From assembly GCA_018398815.1 (NCBI GenBank), contig JAFLJL010004289.1, forward strand, positions 1-64,000: a stretch of DNA of 64,000 nucleotides, read 5' to 3'. Below, piece after piece: positions 1 through 12,949 of this stretch. The notes beneath the pieces are model-generated. The model had not been told where the DNA came from. It saw only the letters and a program-made list of their open reading frames with translations, and made no database searches. This DNA is from Conus ventricosus (Eukaryota > Mollusca > Gastropoda > Neogastropoda > Conidae). The first letter of the stretch is position 1; every line of letters begins with the position of its first letter. A program made the translations under genes and the position numbers.

Positions 1-704
1 CGGTTGAGACTGAGTTCCCTGCTCGCACGCCTGTGCAAATTCCTTCTTCCCATGAACAGCAGTGTTAGGCCTGGTCAGATCTTCCACCATAGTGCCCCCG
101 GTTCCTTTCAATTTCTTGCGCGCGTGAGACAGGTCCCTGACTCGACGGGAAACAAAACGAACAATATCCCGCGGCAAGATTTTTAGACGCATTGGAACCC
201 TGTTTGGAACCGACCCTATGCACTGCCTCAAGGTCTTCTCTCTTCACCTCAATGTTCAGTTTACGGTTTGAAAGAGAAAGCCTTCTCCTCACACTGTACC
301 CCCGTCTCGACGCCCCCACTCTCCGCTTCCTGCATCCCGTAGATACGAAGGTTGTTCCTCCGTACGTAGGCGGAAACGTCCTCGGTACGACGATCGGCCA
401 GCTCTGCAAGGTGCCGAACCTCGGCAAGCTGGGTGGCTGTCTGCTCCTCTCGCTTCCGGGCATCGGTCAGCTCTCGACGAAGCTTCTCGTTCTCAGTCTG
501 GACTGAGAACAGGGCAGCCTCAGCTCCTCCACCGCAAGAGCCAGCCTGGCAAGTTCTGCTCCGTTGGCACAGAGCTTTGCCATCAGATCGGCATTCGTAC
601 ATTGACTGGGGTTCTTTTTGCCGGTGAGAATCGCGAGCAGGGGAGAAAACAATGTCCAACTCGTTTGATTGGTTTGGGAGCGAGTCGTTCCCCTTGTCCT
701 CCAT
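1..704 (-). pseudogene. LINE ORF1-like protein fragment
   Basis: Reverse-strand frames give a coiled-coil-like stretch (about 380-520), then a nucleic-acid-binding segment with YVRRNNLRIYG (about 320-365), then REDLEAVHRVGSKQ (about 200-241), and near the window edge KKLKGTGALMVEDL. This order (coiled coil, RRM-like domain, C-terminal domain) is typical of L1-type ORF1 proteins, which bind retrotransposon RNA. At least one frameshift lies near 250, and the gene runs off the left edge of the window. No matching reverse transcriptase is visible, so the clade cannot be named. It differs in sequence from the ORF1 at 24699. Confidence 0.6.
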
Positions 705-1122
705 TTGTCCTCTCGCGGTCGAAAAACAAATTTAGAAAGAGTCTCTTTCACTGGCCGGACAGTGGAGTACTAGTTTCCACCTTCTGTTTCTTTGGGGTGT
801 CTTTGTCATGTTACACTCGAGTTGTTGGAGGAACTAGAGCTGAACCTTCACCAGTCTGCGTACGCTGTTTTCTCTTCTTATGGCGGGCCATAACATTGCC
901 ACACTGACAACATCACGGACAGTCATTTCAGCAACGATTTCTTCACAATCACGCTGACCAAAAGTTCCAAAAACTCGGATGGAGGTGGGCAGTAGATACA
1001 CTGTTAACTTCGTGGCATTCTTGGTGACCGATCGGTTGTTTAATTAACTAAAATAGTTAATCAGAGCAGAGCTGTCAAAAAGACGTCCGACCTCACCCGG
1101 TTAACAGTGTTCACCCGTTGTT
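705..1122. other. No gene seen
   Basis: I see no coding signal, repeat or RNA gene here. It separates the LINE fragment from the abrupt start of similarity to element E2 at about 1123, and may be LINE 5' sequence or older debris. Confidence 0.4.
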
Positions 1123-1125
1123 TGT

Positions 1126-1759
1126 CTTTGATTTTTATATTAAATGATCCGACCTCCCACAAACTAATCTTTTTAAACTGTAAATTAGGATGTGTATAAT
1201 TTCATAATCGCAATATGCAGCTTTCCCTGCTGGAAGAGCTTTTAAAACAGTTGAGGGCCTTCCATCATATAAGTTTTCATCAGTGCTCAGCTCATCCAAA
1301 TGAACATAGAGTAATGAATGTAATGAAAGATCGAGCGGTTTTTCTCCCTCATAAGTAGTTTTTTTTGATGTAACTCTAAATCTATGATTGTCAGTTTCAA
1401 AGCCTAACATTTTAGCTAGCTCTACATCAAAAAGGTAATGTACTATTTCTTCTTCAGGTTTGAATGATAACATTGTTTTTAGATTTGCATTGTTAAGTTT
1501 TGGAGTAATGTCGAATTTTACTCATTTCTTCTTTTTGTGAGCAAAACCCGTAATAACCATCAGGTAGGTTAACTGGCAAACTTTGTTCCCTGATTTGTCA
1601 ACTTTTAGAATCGTATTATTCTTCTTGGATTCAGTTATATTAAACCATACGACTTTGTAAAAAATTTCATGGAGTGCGACCATTGGGGGTTCCGCATCAT
1701 TCTTAACAGCATTTTTCTAAAAACGAAGGGCGGTCTTGAGTTGTTATTGTTACAAACAT
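1126..1759 (-). pseudogene. Penton-like protein, degraded E1 copy
   Basis: Related to the E2 gene at 33594-34294. The reverse frame 1473-1135 contains LAKMLGFET and DGRPSTVLKALP, and the start codon at 1759 aligns with that of E2. There are indels around 1500-1700, and the 3' end is cut off at the element truncation point near 1123. Confidence 0.6.
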
Positions 1760-1784
1760 TTTTTAAACGAAATAAAAATTGAGT

Positions 1785-2962
1785 GCGTTTAAATATACTA
1801 ATGCAAAATATTCTGTTGGGCCGCACTACAATCTTAAAAATATAACAACTAACACCCTCGACATTTCTGTGACTCAGTCTGATGCCTTTCAAGAAAAGGG
1901 TGATACTCCATTGAACAGATATCTTAACCCCTATTAAAAAAGACACACCCCAAAAATTTTTGGTTTAGTCATCCGATGCAGTTTTATCAGAACCAGTTAA
2001 ACTTTGCTGTGTTTTGTGCATCAACTGGGTGTGGAGTGTCGTATGCCAATCATTTAAATCATCCTGATCCTTTGGTGAGGTCAGTGTACAGATTTCATTC
2101 TATTACACCTTCAAAACGTATTTTGACTGAACTCCCAGCGCCATTACCAATGACAAACTGTTTAATCCATTCTGCAACAGAGTAGACATGAAGGCTTTGA
2201 AAGGATCTGTATCAAATTTTAATATTAAATGTTAAGGAGACTTTAACAAAAGTTGGATTTTAAATTCATGGCTTGGCCCCCCCTTATTTTTGGGCGTGCA
2301 CAAAAATATAATATGACTGAATTTCCTCCTTAGACATTTTCTCTTCAGGCACAACCGTTCACCTCAGTCCATAGAGCAAGAGCATAAACAGCATGGCAAC
2401 ATTTATTTTAGACACTTCTAAGGGCCTAACTAGAGCGGGGATAAACGAATAACGACTCTATTCGTACTTACGTTGGTTTTTGCTAGGTTCGCAAGCACAA
2501 ACGAGATCGAGCATAACTGATCCTTCTACTGGTTTTGATGCGCAAAAAAAATACTTAGCAAATTTAGAGGATTATTAATTCTACAGTTGATTTACCTTCG
2601 AGTATTAAAGGTACCAAAATGTTTTACAATACGCAAGATCAAAAGTAGACTTTGCTGTTGGCGCTGGTTTATCATGCTGCCTTCTGACCTCAACCCCAGA
2701 TAGGTACAATATAAACTAAACAATGAAATCCTTGTGGCAGGCAATGAACAGAAGGTTGAAAAAACGACATAAATTCTGAGCCAGTAAATTACAAACAATA
2801 AAAAAACACGATGACCCCCCAAGATTAAGTCAACCAATCCCCGAGGTTCAAAGCCCAAAGACCGTTGAAGAAGTCAAAAAAAATAAGACCATGAATATAA
2901 AAAGACAGCGCTAGTTGTTGGATTAACTGGCCTAGGATTACTTGGTCTTTATCTTACTAAAT
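1785..2962 (+). pseudogene. Conserved unknown protein, degraded E1 copy
   Basis: Matches the E2 gene pair at 34315-35497, including the motif NQLNFAVFCASTGCGVS (about 1990-2040) and the C-terminal hydrophobic stretch (about 2910-2962). The expected ATG is TTG here and GTG in E2, which suggests two independent losses of the start codon. Many frameshifts follow. Confidence 0.6.
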
Positions 2963-2969
2963 AGGAACC

Positions 2970-4133
2970 CCAACTATTAAGAGAACTAATGTCCATAAGT
3001 GCTGGGCCATAAAGCCAACTACTTTGCTTGCATTTAGAAAAAAAGCCAGCTAACAATACCGCCTACTAACCAGGTAAAGAGTCTATAGCTTTACCGGCTA
3101 ATTTTTTTTTATAATAAACTCGCAAGATGATAAAGTTGTTTTTTTACCCATGATTTATCAGCGGTGATGGAGGCGATGGCGGTGGAGGTACTGAACTTTG
3201 GCACCACCGCCTGTAATAGCCAACACCAATGTACTTATTGCAAATCCAAAGGCAGTTATAACCTTGCTAATGTGACCCCTGCTCCCCTAAACAGTGTTTT
3301 TATTCGTTCTGCTTGCGTTGTGTTTTCATTAAATTTGTTTGGATAGTTTCTCTTACTTCGCTCACTTGAGTTTGTAATTGTTCTCGGTTAGTATTCAACA
3401 CTTCTGTCTAGCTAATCTTTCATATTAAGGTCATCTAGTCTTGTTCTATTCTTTCTTTAACTTCACGCCCTAAGTTGGCGTCGTCAGCCTCAGCGAGTTT
3501 TTTTTTTTCTTTTTTTATACCCCTCTACTTCAGTCATTTTTGTAAATTGTTTAATTTCTCCCGGATGGCTCTTAAAGCACGATCAAGGGCTAATAAATCT
3601 CTCTCGGTAGCCGTGGTTCGTGTATAGTTTTAATGCTGTTTCTTTTCTTCATGAGTTTGCTCCTATTGTATTTATTACTTCGTCCGCGGTTTGAATTAAA
3701 TCTTCAGGTTTTTGTGTTTTGTATTTGGCTACCTGTTGGGAGTTTTTGTGTGTTTTTTGAAGTTTAAAAACTGCCTCCCCATCTAATTTTGGTTTAACAA
3801 GGTAAAGGCGATTTGATCTTCCGCCCTAAGTCTTTTTTTAAATTTGTATTCATGCTTACAAACTTTGATGGGTCTCGTTTATTTGTAAGCTGACAAGTTG
3901 TTCTCGTCGGGGCCGCTTTTCACAAACAAATGACCGCCTTTTACTTCAAAATCAGGGTCTATAAATTGGGGAGGTTCTAGGGCTAAATTTTGGTAAAATG
4001 ATCTGGCCGTACTTTCTGTTAATTCACGTCGCAATGAGGGCGCTGAGCGACGCTGTGTAAAAGGAGTCTTTTCACTCATGTCGTCTCCAGGATCAAAAAC
4101 ACCATAATCTTCTTCACCTCCAATGCCTGCCAT
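2970..4133 (-). pseudogene. Proline-linker membrane protein, degraded E1 copy
   Basis: Counterpart of E2 35507-36684. The N-terminal piece starts at the ATG at 4133 (MAGIGGEEDYGVFDPGDD) and reads to about 3880. The middle and the C-terminal membrane segments survive only as broken frames. It starts 39 bases from the divergent capsid gene. Confidence 0.6.
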
Positions 4134-4172
4134 ATTTTTAAATAATTAAACTTTTTTTTTGTTTTTTTAAAA

Positions 4173-5440
4173 ATGTCACAAGCATATGGCTCGATTCTTG
4201 ACCCGTATAGAAAGCTGAAAGAACCCCGTGGCGTGAAGGGAAATAAAGGGAATATTACTGTTCCAAATAATCCGTCTACTATTGATGCGGATCAAATTCT
4301 TACTGTCAGATTTCCAGACCTAGGAGCGGATGAAATGATTGTGCCAGGCTCTGCGCGACTTACTTTCCAAAATAGACCTCGCTTCAACAACAGACCCAAC
4401 CAGAACAGTTGTCCAGAATCTAGGACGGGCAATCGTTAAGAAAATTTCTATAAAATTGAGGGGCAAGAAATATTTTCTTTACACAATGCAGACATATTTT
4501 TAAACCTATTCTGATTTTATGGCTAACCGCGAATGAAGGGAATCTTGGCGTTTCAAGGAATTGACAATGAAGAAGCACTAAAACTTAAAATTTAAACGCC
4601 GAACTCGACGCAAAATGTTAAAAGCACAAAAAGTCTTTAGCTCTAAATTTTGGTATGGAAATCGTTTTTTCCATTCCCTTAGATTTTGAGTTGTTAAAAG
4701 CGCATGCCCCATACTTTAAAGGAGCATTACAAGACAGATTGTCATACGAACTAACTTTAAAGAATACAAACGTGTTATTGTTCTAAAGACACCGAAGCAA
4801 AGTACAGCATTTCTGACATCTCGTTAGAGTTTGATGTTGTTAGCAACTCTAATTTAGCAAGCTATTGGGCAACAATATCAGTCACAATTAGAAAATATTA
4901 CGAAGCAGTGCGTCTCATTCAACATCCTAAAAGCGGGGCAGACCTATATGGAATTTTAATCTTAGTGTCACAGTAAAATCGCTTAAAGGTATTTTATTGC
5001 TGTGTGAAGATGAAGAACCATTCGCAAGGCAAGTGAAAAGTTTTTTAACCCAAAAATAACGAAAGTACAATGTTCGATTGATGGTAGTCCTAACCAAATC
5101 TATGCTAAGCGGCTTAGACCTTTCAGCATTTTGACGAAATAAGAAATTGTTTGGGGGTGGAGGGGTAGAAGTCCAACAGCAGCCTTGTGTCTAAAGATCT
5201 ACCCCTTCACAGTGTTAGGCTTGACGATTATTTAACAACAAAATACGGTTTATGGATTGCCAAAGGGTCAACAGAGGATAATCAGTTGCATGGAAGTGGG
5301 AGAAAGTTATAGACGTAATAAACATTCAAATTGAGATAAGAAAAAGATGCTGATAAACCACTTACTGTACATTTGTTTTTATTATTGATACACAGCTGAA
5401 AAATTAAAAGGTAGCAGATTAAAAGATATAGAATACTAAA
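4173..5440 (+). pseudogene. Major capsid protein, degraded E1 copy
   Basis: The first 88 codons read openly (MSQAYGSILDPYRK, then VPNNPSTIDADQILTVRFP) and match the N-terminus of the E2 capsid gene. After about 4380 the reading shifts frame several times, but the stretches near LPLDFELL (about 4670-4700) and the C-terminal LHGSG region (about 5290) are recognisable. It cannot encode a full capsid subunit. Confidence 0.75.
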
Positions 5441-5463
5441 TTATTTTTTACTTTTTAAAAAGC

Positions 5464-6110
5464 ATGCCTGTTAAACGTTTTATCCAAAAGTACCTACAAA
5501 GAGATAGCAGGCATCTCGCTGCTATAGAAGGCAACATTGACCCAGGCCGCTCTGCTGCTGTGAACACCCTGAAGTAAAAACCTTCAGATTAACCAACATT
5601 ACACAAATGCAACAAAAACTAGAGCAGGACCTTTCAAAATACAGCAAAGCCAAACGAAGGTATTCTGTGCCTTTAATGCTGTTACCTATGTAATACTGGA
5701 GCATCGACTATTAGCGCTGTATCAGCAGGAACAAGTGTAGGCCTCTTAGCATGGGGCATAGGCGCACCCCAGCTTTACCTCTAGGTGGTTTGTCTTTAGC
5801 TTTTGGGCCTGTGTTCATTAGCCGAGGGGCGCCAGCAAAAAAAATAAAAACTAAACTCCAAAAGCACACAGCTATAGTCAACTGATAAACAGCTAAACTT
5901 AGTTCCTTCAAGCTGATAATAAATAAAGCACTAGCTGACTCAAACATCACAGATGAAGAATTTAATCGTTTACAGGCTGATTTTGATGACTACAAAAGAC
6001 AAAAGTTTGATCTTCAAAGAAAGGCGAGGACAAATTTTTCTCAACACCCCGACCCCGAGCAGATAAAAAAGGAATTTCTTAAAAAAAGTAAACGAAACAT
6101 TAAACTCTGC
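5464..6110 (+). pseudogene. Small two-hydrophobic-segment protein, degraded E1 copy
   Basis: Counterpart of E2 38015-38644. It starts at ATG 5464 and is shifted within 30 codons. The glycine/alanine-rich hydrophobic part (about 5700-5840) and the charged tail (about 5940-6070) are recognisable in different frames. Confidence 0.55.
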
Positions 6111-6273
6111 TCTAAACAGCTCACATTAACAACGCCAAAAGGGGTTTATTTCTTTAGTTTATGAGTCCAAGCACAAAAAAGACCGTTGATATTGATTGAT
6201 TAAGGGCGACTTTGGAGTCGTTGTATTTTTTTAATTTAAATAAATATTTTGAGTTAGAAAAAGGAAACTCAAC

Positions 6274-9200
6274 ATGATAAGCTATATGAAGGTTCAGACG
6301 AATTGTTGAAGAATGCTTAAGGAAGGCGTTTGTCAAAAGCTTTAAACGATATTGATCTAGAAGTCGTTGATCCAACAAACGTACAGGCAAGGTTGTTCAT
6401 GCTATTTCTCAAGTTCCAGGTAAACTAACAATAGACCCCCCAGTTAAAGTACAGTTAGCTGTTTTAATCGACTATATAACAATAAATGAAGAAAATCTAG
6501 GAGTCTGGGTCTCAACTAAACAACAGGTTATTCTTTCTCATAATGACTTAACACCTGGTTGGGCAGACCGACTGCTTTCACAGTTTGATGTGGCCGCCGA
6601 AGAAGCGAAAATGAGAGGCTCCGGTTGGTCAGAGAACGAAGTCTTAGAGAAAAGATTAAAACAGGCTAAGTATGAGCCGATTGTTGGCAAGTCTTACATT
6701 CCACTACCTCCAGCATTAGTCGCAAAAAGAGCAGTTCTAAACATAAAGAATTCAGACAACAAATGTTTTATGTGGTGTTGTTCTTGCAAGGCTGCATCAC
6801 GTTGCTAAAAACGCAGAGAGAGTATCTAACTATGAACCTACATCAATGATCTTAACTTTGTGGAATATCCTTTCCTGTTTGCGTGGATTCCATTGATCAG
6901 TTTTTGAAGAACAAAACAAACCACTAACTGTTAATGTATACACTGGGATGAGGAAACAATTTTTGGGGCCTATTTGAGTGTCCAAGAACATCCAACAATT
7001 GCGAGCCAGACAAAAAGCATGTGGACTTACTGCTAATGCTTTCCACCAGCGGGCTACACATTAAAACATTTATACGCACAATGGAGTAGATTATTGGCTC
7101 ATACTTCAAAAATTTGGGGATAACAAAATTCTGTAGAAAATGTTTAACAAGAATGCCCTCCGTTCCAGCCGCGCTTGAACATAAAAACATTGTATCGGCC
7201 AGTTGACTGTAATACACAACTAATTACGCCCCCGCCCGGGGTCTAAAGGTTTGTTTTAAGAACTGGAAACGGCTGCCCAAAAATTTTCCATACGTAGTTT
7301 TACCGCGACTTCGAGTCGCTTATTTTTCCTTATGAGGGGCCAACCCCACAAAACTTCCAAAAACAGACAAAGAGTAATCACCAGATTTGTTCATTTGCCT
7401 TCGTTATTGTCGGGTCGGATGGCGGGTCATTTAACGCCAGAATTTTATAGAGGGCCTAATGCTGCAGAAACTTCTTAGAACGCAGGGAGAAAGTGCGAAA
7501 TGACTGTTCTAATAAACTGAATCTCTCAGGCATTATTATGGCTCCTGAAGATCAACAACAGTATGACTCAGCCAAACGTTGTTGGATTTGCGGTTTAGGG
7601 CCTCTCATCAGACGCAGAGAATCGACCCGTAAGAGACCATGATCACAATTTGCGGAAAGTTTTAGAGGAGCGGCGCACAGTTAAATGCAATCTTCAACTA
7701 AAGTTTGACCCAAAGACTGGGAAACTGCTAATTCTTTCACAACTTGCGGGTTACGACTCTCATCTTATAATGCAAGCAGTAACAACGCCTTCAGGGTGTC
7801 ATGCATTTCACAGTCATCAGAAAGTACATGTGTTTCACTTTAAGTAACATGTCTTTTTATGACTCTATGCAACACCTGATGGATCATTAGAGGCGCTGGC
7901 TATGTCCTTAAAGTCCTGCCCAATAAAGAAGAATATTTTGACCCAACTCTTGTTAGAAAGGGTTTACCCTTTTGAGTACATGAACAGTTTGGAAAGGTTT
8001 GACGAAGATACAATTTCCCCCTAAAGGCGCGTTCTTTTCTAGTCTTAGAGGAAAGGAACATCAGTGATTCTGATTACCACATGCTCAAGATGCGTGCAGA
8101 ATTAGAGTGTAAAACAATGGGAGACTATCTGACTCATACTTGATGGGTGATGTCTGTTTGTTGGCGGATATTTTGAAAATTACAGGAAGACCTGCAATGA
8201 AACATTATAGCCTGGATCCTGCGCATTATATTCTGCGCCGGGATGAGTTGGGATGCTTTCTTAAAGTTTACTGGAGTACAGATTGATTTATTGTCTGACC
8301 TACCAATGATTCAGATGATTGAAAACGGATTGCGTGGAGGAATTAGTATGGCGTCGCATCATACTGTTAAGCAAACAACAAAAAACTTGGACGACTATGA
8401 TCCAAGTAAAAGGTCTAACTATCTCATGATTTAGATGCAAACAATCTGAAAGGATGGCAATGGCGCAATCACTTCCGTTTCGCAAAATTTAAAATGTACA
8501 CAGAAGACAATCCGAGAAATATTCAAAGAGCATTAAAGTGGTTGGGCAGTTTAACGCCAGATCAACAGCGTGGATACTTCTAGAAGTTGATTTGAATATC
8601 CTCATGAACTCCAAAGACCTGCATAATGACTACCCATTAGCAGCAGAAAGCCTAAAAATGGCGAAAACAGAACCACCTAAACTTGGCCTAATCTTCGAGG
8701 CAAAAAAAAATTTTGTTTGCCATTACAGACTTCTACAATTTTATTTAAGACAATGGTTGAGTTGACCCGCAGTTCATCGCATAATTGCTTTTGATCAAGA
8801 AAAGTTCATGAAACCATACTCATGAAGAACACTGATCTCAGAACTAAATCCACAGATGCTTCAGAAAAAGACTTTTCAAGTTGATGAACAACACTGTTTC
8901 GGAAAGACTATGGAGAATCCGCACAAGCGCAAAGATGTCCCGATTAGTCACCAAAGGGGAACGAAGCAATTAAGCTGACTTGAAAACCTTAATTATCAGG
9001 GACTTCAGAAGATTTCATGATCACTTTTTGGCATAATGATAAAAAAAAGAAAGTCAAATTGGACAAACCTGTATTTTTTGGTTTACTGTTTTAGAATTAT
9101 CAAAGCTTTTGATGTTAGAATTTCTTTATGACTACATTAAACCCTTGTATCCAGAGTCCAGAGTACTTTACACAGAACAGATAGTTTTTGTTATAGATGT

Positions 9201-9640
9201 CCCTACTGAAGACATTATAAAGACATGGAAATCGAATAGCTAAAGGCATGCAGATGGTATGGGTACATTGATTACCCTAAAGAGTCGCCTTTACATTCAC
9301 CCGTTAACAAAAAGGTTTAGGAAAGATAAGGAGATATCAGGAGGGGTGATTAAGGAGTTTATTGGTTTAAGGGCGAAAATGTACAGTATTTCGAGCCAGG
9401 AGAAAATCATTAAAAAGCAAAGGGAATATCTCGCAGTGTTGTGCAGTCAAAACATTCACATGACAACTACAAAGAAGCATTGTTTGACAATACGACTTTT
9501 CATCATGGCAACGTAAACTGCGATCTAATCTACATGAGATCAACACAATAGTTGTAACAAAAAGTCATTAGATAGAACAAACACAAAACGTGGTGTTGTT
9601 AATCCAGAGTTTTCATATGCAATCAGGCAATTTGGGGAAC
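6274..9640 (+). pseudogene. Protein-primed DNA polymerase B, degraded E1 copy
   Basis: Follows the E2 polymerase from the ATG at 6274 to its C-terminus near 9640. Readable blocks include the N-terminal domain (about 6590-6790), the zinc-finger/HNH-like insertion around CWICGL (about 7580-7690), the third exonuclease region near 8150, the palm motif with DYDPSKRSNYL (about 8390-8430) and the C-terminal YSISSQEKIIKK (about 9380-9415). More than ten frameshifts interrupt it. Confidence 0.75.
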
Positions 9641-9644
9641 AGCG

Positions 9645-9983
9645 TAATTATATATCTTCTTCGGGTATATATTTAGGCCCATATTTGTCATCAACCCTTT
9701 ATCTATAAATCAATCATATATCCTCCCAAATTTGACAAATTTTTTTTTTATGTTTGCTTTATGCGCTTGAATTTTTTTATTATTTCAAGATATTCTTTTT
9801 CCCCATGTTTGATAATCAAATTTGGATTTTGGTTGTAGGGATCTGGATGCATTGCTATATGCTGATGAACCCTCGCAAATGTTGCACTAATAGCAGAACT
9901 CAAAACAAAAGATTCCCGTATCAGTTCGGAGGTCTTTCCTTTATCATTCTTGTTTCATTCTGCGCTTCCTTCTGAGCTTCCAT
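9645..9983 (-). pseudogene. Coiled-coil protein, degraded E1 copy
   Basis: Nucleotide match to the E2 gene at 42116-42451, with an ATG at 9983 behind the same upstream motif (TTTGAGTT then AAAATG). No reading frame longer than about 30 codons is kept. Confidence 0.5.
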
Positions 9984-10014
9984 TTTAAACTCAAATATAT
10001 TTACGAAATTAACT

Positions 10015-10955
10015 AAGCAACTGGAACTGGGGTTTTGGAGGATTATCTGCAGTCTTCCTTCACAAAAGATCTTTGAGGAGGGCTGTTTTGTTGTGTCAGT
10101 TTCTCGTAAATAAACACGGGCGGATTCATTTTTACAATTCTTTTTATTTCATATGGATCGACACTCCAAACTGATTTGGTTGCCCTGAGCGAGTGTCCCC
10201 TTCTGCTTCCCCGGGTAAATAAAGGTACCTTACTTTTAAACCCAAACGGTAAATTTTGCTGGATGAACGGAGTTCTTCAGCAACATTTATTGTTTTTCTT
10301 TTGATTTCTTGTACTGGTTTTAAGCCCTTTAAATTCTTCATTATTCATTGCACGCAAAACTGAGGGGAGTCTTTTAACCCATTTTGTGTTGCGAGAATTT
10401 TCAATAAGCTCTCTGTGATACGGGAGGAAAAAAGTCTTTCAGCTAACGTTTGTTAAAGTTTTCAACTAAAGCCGTGATCTGTGAACTCCTGGAATGCCTC
10501 TTTTAATGGTACTAGTTTTAACAATAATTGATTCACTTGGCCTTTAAATTCTTTTCCTCATCGACTTGAATCATTCGAGGGTAAGTTAGCGGGGCCTCGC
10601 TGGTATATCAGTTTTTATAGCGACAGCAACAGCAGAACACTCTTTGTGTTAATGGTTCCGCATCTTTGTATCTTGAAGCTATGTCAATGACTGTGAGTGC
10701 GTACTTAAATCTTTTTCGTCTAATCGTATCATGAGGTAAATATAGAAGGTCCATTTGATGGGTGTCGTTTGGAGTTGTATTCACAAAGTGTGGTCTCTGT
10801 ATTCGCCTAGGTGCAGGTAAATATATTTGCCAAATCGCTTGTTTAGATAACCATTCTTTTGCTGTTTGTTCACTAACACCCGCTGCTTGACTTAGCTTTT
10901 TAATTGCTGTGATTCCCTTCCAATATCCTTTTGGCGAATAATAGATTTTGTTCAT
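10015..10955 (-). pseudogene. Retroviral-type integrase, degraded E1 copy
   Basis: The ORF from ATG 10955 reads 115 codons: N-terminal helix-turn-helix region (AAGVSEQTAKEWLSKQ), then the first catalytic aspartate in HQMDLLYLP and TVIDIASRYKDAEPL. The second D and the E lie in other frames downstream (about 10440-10560). Sequence from 10913 upward begins the segment that is later repeated in tandem. Confidence 0.75.
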
Positions 10956-10961
10956 TTTTTA

Positions 10962-11368
10962 TTCAGCCAATATTATGCGCAACAAAATACACAACGGTCA
11001 TGCCAAGACAATAAACACGATTTCTTGCATCTTTTGTTTTTCTGATGGTTGATAAAAGTCACTGAATTTTGGTGGGGGCAATGTTTCGATTGGTTTGCCT
11101 GTTACAAGATAATATTCTTTTATTGCTTGATCAACATCTTTAAATGTGTAAGCTGTATGGCCCTGTTTTTTCAGGGTATCGTTAATGAAATCTAACTGCT
11201 CAATTCTCTGCTTTTCATAGCGATCTTGTGCTGCAGCTAGTTGCTCCACAGCTTTGTTATGTCTTTTTCTCTCGCCATCATCCGTAGTTTACTAAATGCG
11301 TAATTACTTCCGCTAAAAGCAAGCGCATTCACCACAGCGCCACCTATCATCATTACGAGTGAAGCCAT
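10962..11368 (-). pseudogene. Small membrane protein (MASL family), E1 copy A
   Basis: Counterpart of E2 43450-43856. It begins at ATG 11368 with the hydrophobic segment, then has a charged heptad-like middle (QLAAAQDRYEKQRIEQLDF) and a C-terminal hydrophobic segment ending HNIG just before the integrase start. One frameshift lies near 11280. This copy preserves the natural stop, which overlaps no integrase codons. Confidence 0.65.
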
Positions 11369-11390
11369 TTTTTATAAATGTTTTTTTTTT

Positions 11391-11622
11391 TTACATATTT
11401 ATATTCTCTGGAATTATATCTTGCTTAACTAGAAAATCTTTCGTAGCAAATGAAGCTGTAATAACAGCAATCAGTTTTGCTAAATCCTCAAAGTCTAGTT
11501 TGCCAAGATCTGCTGGTTTTATTTTTAACAGGCTTTTACCAAGCATTGTGTATCCTATACTTAGACCTCCAATAACAGCAGAATGGTATACAAGGTTGGC
11601 AACAGTTTTTTTCGGCGGTCAT
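11391..11622 (-). pseudogene. Small membrane protein (MTAEKTV family), E1 copy A
   Basis: Counterpart of E2 43880-44110. The segments YHSAVIGGLSIGYTMLGK and FATKDFLVKQDIIPENI are present, with a disturbance near 11600. Two hydrophobic stretches suggest a small membrane-associated virion or accessory protein; this is an inference. Confidence 0.55.
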
Positions 11623-11657
11623 TTTAAAAAATAAAATAATTATAATTAATAGAAAAC

Positions 11658-12150
11658 ATGAACAGCGATGATCTGCTAGAGCTACAGAGAGGCCTAAACT
11701 GTCTTGGACTTACAAATGTAGAAGTTGATGACCAAGCTTATTATGCCCAAAAAGGAGAGGCTGTATTTTTTGGGGCGCATGCGGAAAAACAAAACAGTTC
11801 TCGGAACTGAATTCAGCATAGAACAGTTTAACAGATGTCGCCACAAGACATTTAAAGTATCATAACAGGTATGAAGCGCAACTTGGATCGAGATGGTAAA
11901 AAGCTTTCGGGCAAACGGTTCTTATTTTATACACTAAACTAGTCAGTAGATTTGCCCCCATTGATTCTGAACAAAAACTTTATGTATGTTTTAAAACGCA
12001 GGATCCAGTTTTAACAAAGTCATTAGAGTCTCTAAGCTGCAAATCTATATTACAGATTTGGAACATTGTTATCGCCGTTAATCAGGGGATTAAAACTTTA
12101 ATCATATAGATTTTATTTCCCTTAAAAATGACCGAGCCAGAAAAATAGCA
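11658..12150 (+). pseudogene. Conserved unknown protein, E1 copy A
   Basis: Counterpart of E2 44145-44634. It starts at ATG 11658 (MNSDDLLELQRGL) and contains SIEQ, GQTVLILYTKLVSRFAP and LTKSLESLSC in shifting frames. Confidence 0.5.
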
Positions 12151-12635
12151 GAATCGGGAACCCCTGAATCAGAAAACATTGAATCAGGAAACATTGAATC
12201 AGGTGGAGATATAACCAGTAAAAAGCCCTCATCCTGGACGCATTGCAGCAGGAAATAAATTAGCTGAGTGGAACAAACAATCAAAATTAAAATTACAAGC
12301 ACATAATATAACCATAATGAAAAAGTGCTAGAGCCGCAGCCAGATGTTTCAACGCCAGCTTTAAAAACGCCAGAACAAGAACAAGTTAATTCAAAGCTAC
12401 AACACCAAAGTCTTCATGGAATATTAAACTTAAAACTGTGTCATTTTTGGCGTCCTTGCTGCTGCTGGGGGCGGTTATTACGGTTATAAAATATATAAAA
12501 CAGCAACACCAAGAACCAAAGTCCAAACAATCTCAAACCACTAAATACAAAAGACGAACACAACAGCACGCCAGGACCGCCAACAACAAAAGTTTCTTTT
12601 TGATCCATTTCAGATGCAATAATATTTTAAGAACT
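12126..12635 (+). pseudogene. Single-pass membrane protein, E1 copy A
   Basis: Counterpart of E2 44603-45075. It retains PHPGRIAAGNKLAEWN (about 12230-12275) and a hydrophobic segment (about 12430-12500), but has a stop in the seventh codon after the expected ATG and several indels. Confidence 0.45.
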
Positions 12636-12664
12636 TAATTTTAAAATTTTTTGATAAAAATAAT

Positions 12665-12907
12665 TATGGGGGATTATTATTTTTTTAAAAAATGATGAAG
12701 TCAATAAATAAAGACATGGAGTCTATAAAAGACATTTTAATAGATCAAATTAATCAATGCGGTTGCTTACGATGTAAGAACTTCATTAAGATCCATGCTA
12801 ACCAATCTCGCCCCAAAGGGGCGCTGAGCAAGACATCTTCAACGATGACGCATTTTGAGGTGTGTGTGTACTATATTAAAAAATTACTATTTAAGATAAA
12901 AACATAG
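12665..12907 (+). pseudogene. Small Cys-cluster protein, E1 copy A
   Basis: Reads MMKSINKDMESIKDILID followed by the C-x2-C-x-C-x2-C cluster CGCLRCKNF, as in E2 45121-45396. It has an indel at the Asn/Cys junction. Function unknown. Confidence 0.55.
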
Positions 12908-12949
12908 ATTGTCTTGTTGTTTTTTTTTGATAATTATAAGATAACTTAA